Source of the DNA: JAICND01 sp040905905
GTDB lineage: Bacteria > Actinomycetota > Acidimicrobiia > Spongiisociales > ZC4RG35
Length of the DNA stretch: 64,000 nucleotides
Direction: 5' to 3'
NCBI GenBank assembly: GCA_040905905.1
Contig: JBBDQN010000053.1
Span: 1 to 64,000 of the forward strand
Shown one piece after another: positions 20,429-28,783 of this stretch; within the stretch, counting starts at the first letter, position 1; every line of letters begins with the position of its first letter. The notes below the pieces were generated by a model, which made no database searches, was not told the DNA's origin, and saw only the letters and a list, made by a program, of their open reading frames with translations. Both the position numbers and the translations under genes were made by a program.

Positions 20429-22365
20429 GCCCTAGTGTCGCCGTCAACAAATCGATCGACCAACAACGGCACCCGGGTTTCGTCGACGGTCGACACGGCC
20501 AGGGCGACGTGTGGCCGTAGCCGGCGCCAGTACACCTTCGCCAGTTCGGCGGACTTCTCCCCGACCACTGCCAGCTCGTGGGTTCCCTGATGGATGTTGT
20601 GGAGCACCGCCAGGGCGTAAGCCGCCCCGGTCGGGTACCTCTCCAGAATCACCCCCAGCCCTCGTAGCGTCTCGATTGCCTGGCGGCGGGTGCCTTCCTC
20701 CCCTGTATACAGGGAGAGGGTCAACAGGGCTTCTGCGGCCAGCGCGTTGCCCGATGGCGTGGGGTTGTCGAAGATGTCTTTGGGTCGTTTGGGAAGTTCA
20801 CCGGTCGCCTCGGCTGTAAAGAACCCTCCGGCCTCGTCGCCAAATCGGTTAGCAAGTTGCCCCAATAGGGTGTGGGCGGCCTCGAACCACTCCACTTCGC
20901 CGGTCGCTGCGTACAGCGACAAGAGCGCTGTACCCATCGCTGCGTAGTCGTCCAGGAACCCTGTTACCCGGGAGGGTTGACCTTTGGCCCAGGTCCGTAC
21001 CAGTCCGCCATCGGCGGTTCCCATGTGATCGAGCACGAACCGGGCCGCCCGGGTGGCTGCCTCCAGGTATCGAGGCTCGTCGAGAGCGGCGCCGGCCTCG
21101 GCCAGGGCCCGGATGGCGAGGCCGTTCCAGGCGGCGATCACCTTGTCGTCTAGCCCCGGCCGGACCCGGGTTTGACGACGTTCGAGCAGACGGCGCCGGA
21201 GTTCCGTCATCCGGTGACCGGCATCGTCCGTGTCGATCCCGAGCTCGGCCGCGGCCTGCTCCACCGAAATCACGGGATGCAGGATGTTGTGGCCGTCGAA
21301 GTTGCCGCCCCGGGTCACGCCGAAGTGCCGTGTCCCCAGGAGTCCATCGTCGGCCGCGACCTCCAGAAACTCGTCCAAGCTCCAGACGTAGAACTTTCCT
21401 TCCACGCCCTCTGAGTCGGCGTCTTCGGCCGAGTAGAAGCCGCCGTCGGGGTGGCGAAGATCGGTAAGTAGATAGTCGAGGGTCGAACGGGCTACTTCGA
21501 GAAACCGGTGCTCTGCGAACTCGATCCCGGCCCACATGTACACCCGTGCCAAGAGGGCGTTGTCGTAGAGCATCTTCTCGAAGTGGGGGACCAGCCATTG
21601 ATCGTCGACGCTGTACCGGGCGAATCCTCCCGCCAGGTGGTCGTGGATGCCACCATCCGCCATGGCCTGCAGGGTCTTGCGCAACATCGGGCCACCCTCT
21701 GGCGCCCACGGCTCTTGCCGGGTGCGCAACAGGAACTCGAGAGATGGTGACTGTGGGAACTTGGGAGCGCCGCCGAATCCACCGTGGACCGGTTCGAAGC
21801 TGGCTGCCAGCGCCTGGTATGCATTGGCTACAGCCTCGGGCGAGGGCAACTCGGTCCCGGGCGTGACCGGCACCGAGATGGCGTTGGTGATGCGGCCGGC
21901 CTGTTCGATCACATCGGCCCGCCGCTGTTCCCAGGCTTCGGAAAGCGATCCCATTACCCGGCGGAACGACGGCATCCCCACCCGGTCGTCGCGGGGAAAA
22001 TAGGTGCCAGCAAAAAACGGTTCCAGGTCGGGGGTGAGGAAGACCGTCATCGGCCAGCCACCCTGGCCCGTCATCGTCTGTACAGCCTCCATGTAGGTGG
22101 CGTCGACATCGGGACGCTCTTCGCGGTCAACTTTGACGTTGACGAAACGTGTGTTCATCTCGTTGGCCGTGACCGGATCCTCAAAAGACTCGTGTGCCAT
22201 CACATGGCACCAGTGGCAGGCCGAGTAACCGACCGACAGGAGAATCGGGACCTGCCGGCGTCGGGCTTCGGCGAACGCCTCGTCACCCCACTCAAACCAA
22301 TCCACCGGGTTGTCGGCATGTTGGAGGAGATAGGGGGAGGTGGAAAGGGCGAGGCGGTTGGCCAT
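20350..22365 (-). CDS. YyaL/SSP411-type thioredoxin-domain protein (DUF255)
   Basis: 671 residues. The N-terminal thioredoxin-like domain (about 1-170) has the family motif SACHWCHVMAHESFED with Cys50 and Cys53, and EERPDVD; the rest is an (alpha/alpha)6 barrel like that of N-acylglucosamine epimerases. Found from bacteria to mammals (SPATA20); the biochemical role is unsettled. The C-terminus AYLCSGFTCLAP is conserved in the family, so the 79-bp tail-to-tail overlap with ctaA is probably real. ATG 22365 chosen because the family starts NRLALSTSPYLLQHADNPVDW. Confidence 0.9.
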   Translation of the reverse strand: MANRLALSTSPYLLQHADNPVDWFEWGDEAFAEARRRQVPILLSVGYSACHWCHVMAHESFEDPVTANEMNTRFVNVKVDREERPDVDATYMEAVQTMTGQGGWPMTVFLTPDLEPFFAGTYFPRDDRVGMPSFRRVMGSLSEAWEQRRADVIEQAGRITNAISVPVTPGTELPSPEAVANAYQALAASFEPVHGGFGGAPKFPQSPSLEFLLRTRQEPWAPEGGPMLRKTLQAMADGGIHDHLAGGFARYSVDDQWLVPHFEKMLYDNALLARVYMWAGIEFAEHRFLEVARSTLDYLLTDLRHPDGGFYSAEDADSEGVEGKFYVWSLDEFLEVAADDGLLGTRHFGVTRGGNFDGHNILHPVISVEQAAAELGIDTDDAGHRMTELRRRLLERRQTRVRPGLDDKVIAAWNGLAIRALAEAGAALDEPRYLEAATRAARFVLDHMGTADGGLVRTWAKGQPSRVTGFLDDYAAMGTALLSLYAATGEVEWFEAAHTLLGQLANRFGDEAGGFFTAEATGELPKRPKDIFDNPTPSGNALAAEALLTLSLYTGEEGTRRQAIETLRGLGVILERYPTGAAYALAVLHNIHQGTHELAVVGEKSAELAKVYWRRLRPHVALAVSTVDETRVPLLVDRFVDGDTRAYLCSGFTCLAPVSTVAELVASLARV

Positions 22366-22459
22366 TACTCGCGACCGTAGCGCCGATTTCGGTTTTTCCT
22401 CCGAACTGAGGTTCGTAGACGGGGTAGTCAGGAATAGGTCCCCCGACCTAGGCGTTGCC

Positions 22460-22479
22460 TGTGGAGAACCTGTGGATAA
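22460..22479 (+). promoter_or_regulatory. two DnaA-box-like sites
   Basis: TGTGGATAA at 22471-22479 is a perfect DnaA box (reverse of TTATCCACA), and TGTGGAGAA at 22460-22468 differs by one base; they lie 11 bp apart, one helical turn, about 55 bp before a probable sigma-factor promoter. Confidence 0.55.
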
Positions 22480-22530
22480 CTGGCCCCAAATGGCGGAAAA
22501 GCTGTCCCTTGCATGGGGAAATTTAGGGGG

Positions 22531-22559
22531 TTCACAAAACACCGGTTCTGTGTCATAGT
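22531..22559 (+). promoter_or_regulatory. candidate promoter of the sigma-70 gene
   Basis: TTCACA (22531-22536), 17-nt spacer, CATAGT (22554-22559), about 55 nt before the start codon. Confidence 0.45.
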
Positions 22560-22613
22560 GGACGGCCCGATGGAGAAGGGCGGTCTGAACGCCCTTTGGA
22601 GGATTGTGTACCC

Positions 22614-23600
22614 ATGACGACTGCCGAGTCGACCCGCGCCGCTGAAAAGGCACGCCGCGAGCGTCTCCAGAGCAAGCTGACCGACGAGCGCGGCCGGCTT
22701 ACAACTGATCTCGTTTCCCAGTATCTCACCGCTATTGGTGAATACGACCTGCTCACCGCCGAGCAGGAGGTCGAGCTCGCCCAACGCATCGAGACTGGCG
22801 AAGACGCCGGTATTCGCATGTCGAGGGGTGACTACAAAGACAAGAAAGAAGAGTTCGAGCTTCGTCGCAAGGAGCGGCAGGGACGCGAGGCCAAAGATGC
22901 CTTCCTCACCGCCAACCTCCGTCTGGTGGTGGCGAATGCTCGCCGCTATGCCAACACCTCGGGCATCGACTTCCTTGACCTCATCCAGGAAGGCAACCTC
23001 GGTCTGATAAGGGCGGTCGAGAAGTTCGACTGGCGCAAAGGGTTCAAGTTCTCGACCTATGCAACCTGGTGGATCCGCCAGGCCATCACTCGTGCCATTG
23101 CTGACAAGTCCCGCACCGTCCGCATCCCTGTTCATCTCCACGACACCCTGGCCGCGGTCAGGGCGGCCCAGGCGAGCCTTAAGGCCGAGTTGGGTCGCGA
23201 CCCGCGCCCGGAAGAGATCGCCGAAGAGGCGGGCGTCACCGTCGACAAGGTTGAACTGGCGCTTGGAGTGGCCGATACGGTCTCACTCGAGCAACCAGTT
23301 GGAGAAGACGGAGCCCAGCTTGGTGACTTCATCGAAGACGAAGATGCCGCCGACCCGGTCCAGCTCACCGAGGAGATGGACGTGGCCGACTCGCTGCGCC
23401 GTTCCATCGAGCGTCTACCGATGCGAGAAGGCCGCATCCTCGCCTTGCGATATGGCTTTTACGATGGCGTGCCTCGCACGCTCGAAGAGATCGGCGAGGA
23501 GTTCAACCTCACCCGGGAGCGGATCCGTCAGCTCGAAAAGCTGGCTCTCTGTCGGTTGCGTCACCCTTCCTTCGGGATTCGGGAACAAGACCTCATCTGA
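22614..23600 (+). CDS. primary-like sigma-70 factor (RpoD/SigB group)
   Basis: 328 residues. Region 1.2 (about 29-60, DLVSQYLTAIGEYDLLTAEQEVELAQRIE), a short non-conserved insert, region 2 (about 96-166, GNLGLIRAVEKFDWRKGFKFSTYATWWIRQAI), region 3 and region 4 with the helix-turn-helix (TLEEIGEEFNLTRERIRQLEKLA). The long acidic region 1.1 of the main vegetative sigma is absent, so this is more likely a group 2 factor (SigB/HrdB-like) than the sole housekeeping one. A TTGGAGGA site lies upstream. Preceded by DnaA boxes. Confidence 0.9.
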   Translation: MTTAESTRAAEKARRERLQSKLTDERGRLTTDLVSQYLTAIGEYDLLTAEQEVELAQRIETGEDAGIRMSRGDYKDKKEEFELRRKERQGREAKDAFLTANLRLVVANARRYANTSGIDFLDLIQEGNLGLIRAVEKFDWRKGFKFSTYATWWIRQAITRAIADKSRTVRIPVHLHDTLAAVRAAQASLKAELGRDPRPEEIAEEAGVTVDKVELALGVADTVSLEQPVGEDGAQLGDFIEDEDAADPVQLTEEMDVADSLRRSIERLPMREGRILALRYGFYDGVPRTLEEIGEEFNLTRERIRQLEKLALCRLRHPSFGIREQDLI

Positions 23601-23639
23601 GATAGGCGGTCCAAGAGCCGCTTCTGCAAACACGACTAC

Positions 23640-23645
23640 TAGGTT
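23640..23645 (+). promoter_or_regulatory. candidate -10 box, leaderless CBS-pair gene
   Basis: TAGGTT ends 6 nt before GTG 23652. Confidence 0.4.
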
Positions 23646-23651
23646 TCGGTC

Positions 23652-24029
23652 GTGATCCTGCGCGAGTTGGTCGGTGATGCCGCCCATGTCTGTGGACCCG
23701 CCACCACCCTGGTCGAGGCTGCCCGGGCCATGACCAGCGCCGGTCATGGTTCGCTGGGTGTGGTCGAGGGCAGTCAACTGGTCGGTCTCGTCACCGAACG
23801 AGACCTGGTCCGGGCGGTGGCCGATGGCCTCGACCCCGAGACCACCGCCGTGAGGGCGGTGATGAGTTCCGAGCCTGATGTGTTCTCGCCCGAGAACGAC
23901 GTGTGGGAGGCGGCCGAGTGGCTGGTGGAGGCGGGCTACCGCCATCTCCCCGTGATCGAAGACGGACAGCTCTTGGGGATCGTCTCCGTGAGGGACCTTT
24001 TGGTGGCGCTGGTCGCCGAGGACGAGTGA
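23652..24029 (+). CDS. tandem CBS-domain protein
   Basis: 125 residues made of two CBS domains (about 5-60 and 68-125), each ending in the typical GLVTERDLVRAV and GIVSVRDLLVAL strands. Such pairs bind adenosine nucleotides and report energy state to partners. No catalytic domain is attached. The GTG start follows a TAGGTT box by 6 nt. It ends directly against the end of the HerA-like gene on the other strand, without an intergenic base. Confidence 0.9.
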   Translation: MILRELVGDAAHVCGPATTLVEAARAMTSAGHGSLGVVEGSQLVGLVTERDLVRAVADGLDPETTAVRAVMSSEPDVFSPENDVWEAAEWLVEAGYRHLPVIEDGQLLGIVSVRDLLVALVAEDE

Positions 24030-26411
24030 TCAGACGGGGACCCAGACCAACCGGACCTCGGTGACCCTCACGTCAACCTTCTCCAGGGGTATCCCCAGCT
24101 GCTCGATGAACGCTGCCTTGTCGTCGAACTCGTTCGTGATGGCCAACACATCATCGGCCAGGTCGGCTTCGAGATCCGCCAGCGCTGCCAGCTTGGCGTC
24201 GACGCTTCCCTCGGCGGTATCGAGGCGGACCTCTGCGCGTTTGGTCTGAGAGCGCCGGCTGGCGGCTTTGGATACCGCGCTGCGCTGGCGTCCACCTAAT
24301 AAAGCTCCGAGGAGATCGCCCGCGCCCGACATGATCTCCTGTTGCTTGCGGGAGCTGACATCGGCGGCGATGTCGTCCGCACGCCTGCGGGCAACAGCAA
24401 CCTGATCGCGGGTCCGATCGATGCGGAGTTGGTATTTGTCGCGGAGGGCGGCGATGGCTTTGTCGGTCTCCTCGTTGGCCCTGGCGATACAGCGGGCGCG
24501 GAACTCGGACTCGAGCTCACCCGCCCGGCCGTAGAGCTTGAGACCGGGGTTCCTCCAGATCGCCAAACGACGCTGGCTGACCAGATGAGCGACCAGGTTG
24601 GACGACAGTGTCTTCCGGAATTGAGCCTTGTCGATTGGGCCATTGGGAATTTGATACACGGCGCCAACCGGAGTTTCAGTAATGAAGTCTCGGGAGTCGT
24701 GATCGACCGGTTTGACCGCTGCCGGGTCCCAGGAGTGGCCGAGTGGATCGATGACGGCTTCATACGTCTCCACATGGGAGACACCCGCTGCAGTGTCGTC
24801 GTACAAGAGATTGACCGTCGCCGCTGCGATGGGGCGGTAATTGACTCCGCTGGCGAGAGCACCGACAACTGATCCCCAGGGGGCAGCCGGGTCGAGATAG
24901 ACCACCGGGATCGAAGCTGCCACCACCGGGGCGATGGGGACATGATCCGCCGAAGGGGCATGGGCAGGAAAGGGTGCAGGGGCGACTTCTTCGACAGCTG
25001 GTGGCGCGTCAACCGAAGGGGGGACCGCGGTCTTGGCAGCGTTTGGCGCCAACCGGGCGACCTGGTCCTTGGTGAGAGGTCCGGCTAGGTACGACATGGC
25101 CCAACGACTTGTGAACACCCGGGCCGGTTTGCCCCTGGTGGTGTGCAACACAAATTGCCGTTTGTCGAGGGCAGAGATTCGCTTGTTCAGTTCATCGAGA
25201 GCCGTGTCGCCCCGGGCAGACTCCAAAGCCTCGAGAATCCGGGCTTTGTCGCGTTCGGTCTGCAGACGGCCGATCATCCAGGTTCCGGCGTTCGACATCA
25301 CCTTGTAGTCGAGGTCGACGGGGTTCTGGGTGGCGAGCACCATCCCCACCCCGAAGGCGCGGGCCTGTTTGGCCATGGTCAATATCGGTTTCTTCGAGGG
25401 CGGTTCGGCGGTCGGTGGGCAGAAGCCGAAGGCTTCGTCCATGTAGACGAGAGCTCGCAGATCAGAACTTCCTGGCAGCCCTCTGACCCAGGTGACCATC
25501 TTGGATAGAAGCAGGGTGACGAAAAACTGCCGTTCCGAATCGGACAAATGGGCGAGATAGAAGATGGCTCCACGGGGACCTCCCTTGGTCAGCATGTTGC
25601 CGATCGACAGTGGTTCACCTGCCAGCCAGGCGGCGAATGACGGTGAAGCGATGAGGCCGTTGAGCTTCATCGCCAGCGCCATTCGCTGTTTCTCGGGAAA
25701 GAATGCATCCAACTCGAAAACACCCAGTTTTCGGAAAGGTGGTTTGGGAATCGATCCGATCAATCCGGCGAGGTCGAGAAGTCGGCCCTCGTTCCAGGCG
25801 GTCTCGACCAGGTTGGCTAGAAGGATGTGTTCGGGCCCTGATATTGGGTCCGACTCGATCCCGGCCAGAACGAGCAGCGAAGAAACCAGACCTTCGATCT
25901 CTGCCCGCACTGTCTCTATGTCGGTTCCGGCCGAGGGCGCCCCCAGGGAGCCAAGGACATTGATGGGAGTGCCTGATTGTGATCCAGGGGTGTAGATAGT
26001 CAACTGGGCGGCGTCGCCGAGTTGGCGGAGCCGTTCTCCGGTGATCTCCCAGGAAGCAAGGCCCTCTCGCCACTGGTCGGCGGTGCGAGCCGCCAGCTCC
26101 TCAGGAGTGACGCCCTCCCGGCGAGCTGAACCCTCGTCAATCCATGGACGGAAATCCTCCCCACGGAACTCCGGAAAATTCAAGAGCAGGTTGCCCATGT
26201 CACCCTTGGGATCGATGACCAGACAAGGGATGCCCGAGAGCAAAGCTTCTTCCAGCAGTCCAACGGCGAGGCCGGTTTTCCCCGAACCCGTCATACCGAC
26301 GATGACCCCGTGGGTGGTCAGATCGGGGGCTTCCAAAGTGAGTGTTTCCTCCCGGTCACCTTGGTCGTTGAGGTATGCGCCGAGAAACAGGTCGCCCCGT
26401 TTTGTGTCCAT
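24030..26411 (-). CDS. HerA/VirB4-like ATPase (DUF87/DUF853 type)
   Basis: 793 residues. Walker A GMTGSGKT at 39-46, then IPCLVIDPKGDMGN, a Walker B LRALVYMDEAFGF in the middle and the sensor segment MVLATQNPVDLDYK, the pattern of HerA-like hexameric ATPases. A proline/alanine linker follows, and the C-terminal part contains long charged helices (about 620-770) likely to form a coiled coil. Related proteins are found alone in many actinobacteria; the substrate (DNA or protein) is unknown and no NurA-like nuclease is adjacent. ATG 26411 chosen: TACAAT lies 7 nt upstream. Divergent from the Fur-family gene. Confidence 0.78.
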   Translation of the reverse strand: MDTKRGDLFLGAYLNDQGDREETLTLEAPDLTTHGVIVGMTGSGKTGLAVGLLEEALLSGIPCLVIDPKGDMGNLLLNFPEFRGEDFRPWIDEGSARREGVTPEELAARTADQWREGLASWEITGERLRQLGDAAQLTIYTPGSQSGTPINVLGSLGAPSAGTDIETVRAEIEGLVSSLLVLAGIESDPISGPEHILLANLVETAWNEGRLLDLAGLIGSIPKPPFRKLGVFELDAFFPEKQRMALAMKLNGLIASPSFAAWLAGEPLSIGNMLTKGGPRGAIFYLAHLSDSERQFFVTLLLSKMVTWVRGLPGSSDLRALVYMDEAFGFCPPTAEPPSKKPILTMAKQARAFGVGMVLATQNPVDLDYKVMSNAGTWMIGRLQTERDKARILEALESARGDTALDELNKRISALDKRQFVLHTTRGKPARVFTSRWAMSYLAGPLTKDQVARLAPNAAKTAVPPSVDAPPAVEEVAPAPFPAHAPSADHVPIAPVVAASIPVVYLDPAAPWGSVVGALASGVNYRPIAAATVNLLYDDTAAGVSHVETYEAVIDPLGHSWDPAAVKPVDHDSRDFITETPVGAVYQIPNGPIDKAQFRKTLSSNLVAHLVSQRRLAIWRNPGLKLYGRAGELESEFRARCIARANEETDKAIAALRDKYQLRIDRTRDQVAVARRRADDIAADVSSRKQQEIMSGAGDLLGALLGGRQRSAVSKAASRRSQTKRAEVRLDTAEGSVDAKLAALADLEADLADDVLAITNEFDDKAAFIEQLGIPLEKVDVRVTEVRLVWVPV

Positions 26412-26418
26412 GTCGGCG

Positions 26419-26424
26419 ATTGTA
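26419..26424 (-). promoter_or_regulatory. candidate -10 box, leaderless HerA-like gene
   Basis: Minus-strand TACAAT ends 7 nt before ATG 26411. Confidence 0.4.
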
Positions 26425-26485
26425 CGAACCACCAGATAGCTGACTAGCCCGCTGGCTGTGAAGTCCGTTTGCCCCATTGTCCAGA

Positions 26486-26491
26486 TATGGT
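26486..26491 (+). promoter_or_regulatory. candidate -10 box, leaderless Fur-family gene
   Basis: TATGGT ends 6 nt before GTG 26498; it decides that start over the TTG at 26477 in the same frame. Confidence 0.45.
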
Positions 26492-26497
26492 GCGAGG

Positions 26498-26941
26498 GTG
26501 AGTTCGCTGAACATCGATGAGACCGTTCGCAGGCATCTCGCCGATCGTGACGTTCGCTACACGATGGGTCGCAAAGCCGTCGTGCGGGCCCTCCATCGCT
26601 CAACCGGCCCGCAGTCGGCCGCCGACATCCATGCCCGCGTTAAGCCCCCGGTTCCGCTTTCTTCCCTGTACCGATCGTTGGTGATCCTGGAGGGGGCGGG
26701 AGTGGTGGCCGCCCATCATTCCCAGGGTCCGGTGGCCCGGTTCGAACTGGCGGAATGGCTCACGGGACATCATCACCACGTCGTTTGTGTCTCTTGTGGG
26801 AGGGTCGACGACGTGTCCCTCGACCCCACCGCCGAGAAGGCGCTGGATGAGTTGGTCGGCAAGGTGGCCCTTGTTACTGGCTTTACGGTCGCCGAGCACG
26901 CCCTCGAAATCGAAGGTACCTGCCCAGTCTGTCAGTCCTAA
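26498..26941 (+). CDS. Fur-family metalloregulator
   Basis: 147 residues: a winged-helix domain (about 15-85, with SAADIHARVKPPVPLSSLYRSL) and a dimerisation/metal domain beginning HHHHVVCVSCGRV. The structural zinc site CxxC pairs are Cys97/Cys100 and Cys142/Cys145. Fur, Zur and PerR types cannot be told apart here. No typical Fur box is seen in the divergent region, but the neighbours are an ABC exporter pair downstream on the same strand and the HerA-like gene upstream on the other strand. Confidence 0.9.
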   Translation: MSSLNIDETVRRHLADRDVRYTMGRKAVVRALHRSTGPQSAADIHARVKPPVPLSSLYRSLVILEGAGVVAAHHSQGPVARFELAEWLTGHHHHVVCVSCGRVDDVSLDPTAEKALDELVGKVALVTGFTVAEHALEIEGTCPVCQS

Positions 26942-26989
26942 AACTCCGCCGGAAAGTCGCCACCGGCTTCCTAGGATCGTCGGTTCACG

Positions 26990-28783
26990 ATGACGGCCCG
27001 ACCTCGTCCTTCGTCGCCCTTTGAGGTGTTGGCCGGCGGCATCAAGCTGATTGCCCGCTTTGTTCGCGCTCGTCCCCGTCCCTTCATCCGGGCGGTGGCG
27101 GGCGCAGCCATGTTTGCCTCGGCCATCATCGCCAGCGCCCTGGTGATCGGGTGGGTCACCGACACCCTCATCATCCCCGTGCTCGACGAGGGCGAGTCAC
27201 CCCGCGGCCGCATCCTCCCGGCCATCGCCGCGGTGGTGGCGGTGGCTGTGTGGAAGTCGACAGGGATCGTGGTCCGCAGATTTGGCGCCTCCTGGCTGCA
27301 ACAAAACACCCAGGCGGATATCAGGATGAAGTTGATCCGCCATCAGCTCGACCTCAAGCTGGGATGGATCTCGCGAAGGTCGACCGGTGATCTCCTAGCG
27401 GTAACCGACTCCGACGCCAGCCAGGCCATCTGGATCCTGGGTCCGCTTCCATACGGCACCGGAGTGTCGCTGTTGATGCTGGGGACGGTCGCTCTGATCT
27501 TCAGCCTCGACCCGTGGTTGGGCCTGATCACCCTGGCGGCGGTGGCGGCGATCGTCGCCATCGAAATCAAAGGCAGTTGGTCGGCCTTCTCCCTATTCGA
27601 GAATGTCCAGACGTTGCGGGGTGAGGTCAGCGAGGTTGCCCACGAGAGTTTCGACGGCGCCCTCACCGTCAAGGCACTGGGACGGGAGGCTTTCGAAACC
27701 TCCCGATTCCATGACACGGCCGAGAAGCTCAGGAGCCAGTTGGTCTCGGTCGCCCGTAAGTTCGTCTTCTACCGAACCATCGCCGATTCGCTGCCGCAGG
27801 TGGCGACGGTGGTGTTGCTGGTGGCTGGGGCGACCCGGATCAAAGCCGGGGTGTTGACCCCCGGTGACATGGTGAGTGTCGCCTACCTCTTCTCGTTGTC
27901 GGCTGTCCCGGTGCGCCTGGTCGGCTACGTGATCTGGGAGATGGCCTCGAGCCTGGCGGGGTGGGAGCGGGTAGCGGAAGTCCTGACGGTGGACGAGAAG
28001 GTCCCCTATGGCGACGTCAAGGCCACGATCACCAGCGAAGGCGCCGACCTCGACAGCCTCGAGATCGCCTTTTCCTACGGGGGCACAGTGCCCATCCTCA
28101 CCGGGGTCGACCTCGACGTAGAGAGAGGGAAGACTCTGGCGGTGGTGGGGGCAACGGGCTCTGGCAAGACGACGCTGGTGTTGTTGCTCGCCCGGTTGTG
28201 GGATCCCGACACCGGTTCGATCTCGATCGACGGTCGCGATCTCCGTAGCTTCGCCCGTTCCGAGTTGCCCGGAGAGATCGCCTATGTGCCACAGGCCGCC
28301 TTCCTGTTCGACGACACGGTGCGGGGCAACATAACTCTCGGGGCAGACGTCGCTCACGACATCGTAGAAGACGCAGCCCGGGCCGCCGGTGCTCACGAGT
28401 TCATCGTCGGGCTCCCCAATGGATACGACAGTCGCATAGGTGAACGCGGCACGACCCTGTCCGGTGGCCAACAACAACGTCTGGCGCTGGCCAGAGCGTT
28501 GGTTCGCAGCCCCCGCCTTCTACTACTCGACGACGCCACCTCCGCCGTCGATCCTTCGATTGAAGCTGAGATCCTGCGCCGGCTCACCAAGGCCGAGCTG
28601 CCTTCGACGGTGGTGCTGGTCGCCTACCGGCGGGCGTCGATCATGCTGGCCGACCAGGTGGTCTTTATCGAGCATGGACGGGTGGTTGCCCACGGCTCGC
28701 ACGACGAGCTCCTCGCCACCACCCCGGGTTATACCCGGCTGCTTCGCGCCTACGAGGAAGATGCCCTGAGGAGGTCGGCGTGA
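26990..28783 (+). CDS. ABC exporter half-transporter, degenerate-site subunit
   Basis: 597 residues: six membrane helices (about 20-320) and a nucleotide-binding domain (about 350-590). Walker A GATGSGKTT near 387, signature LSGGQQQRLALARAL near 489. The base after Walker B is Asp (LLLLDDATSAVD) instead of the catalytic Glu, and the switch His is replaced by Tyr (VLVAYRRAS). These are hallmarks of the inactive site in heterodimeric exporters. The stop overlaps the next ABC gene by 4 nt, which supplies the complementary half. Substrate unknown. Confidence 0.9.
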   Translation: MTARPRPSSPFEVLAGGIKLIARFVRARPRPFIRAVAGAAMFASAIIASALVIGWVTDTLIIPVLDEGESPRGRILPAIAAVVAVAVWKSTGIVVRRFGASWLQQNTQADIRMKLIRHQLDLKLGWISRRSTGDLLAVTDSDASQAIWILGPLPYGTGVSLLMLGTVALIFSLDPWLGLITLAAVAAIVAIEIKGSWSAFSLFENVQTLRGEVSEVAHESFDGALTVKALGREAFETSRFHDTAEKLRSQLVSVARKFVFYRTIADSLPQVATVVLLVAGATRIKAGVLTPGDMVSVAYLFSLSAVPVRLVGYVIWEMASSLAGWERVAEVLTVDEKVPYGDVKATITSEGADLDSLEIAFSYGGTVPILTGVDLDVERGKTLAVVGATGSGKTTLVLLLARLWDPDTGSISIDGRDLRSFARSELPGEIAYVPQAAFLFDDTVRGNITLGADVAHDIVEDAARAAGAHEFIVGLPNGYDSRIGERGTTLSGGQQQRLALARALVRSPRLLLLDDATSAVDPSIEAEILRRLTKAELPSTVVLVAYRRASIMLADQVVFIEHGRVVAHGSHDELLATTPGYTRLLRAYEEDALRRSA

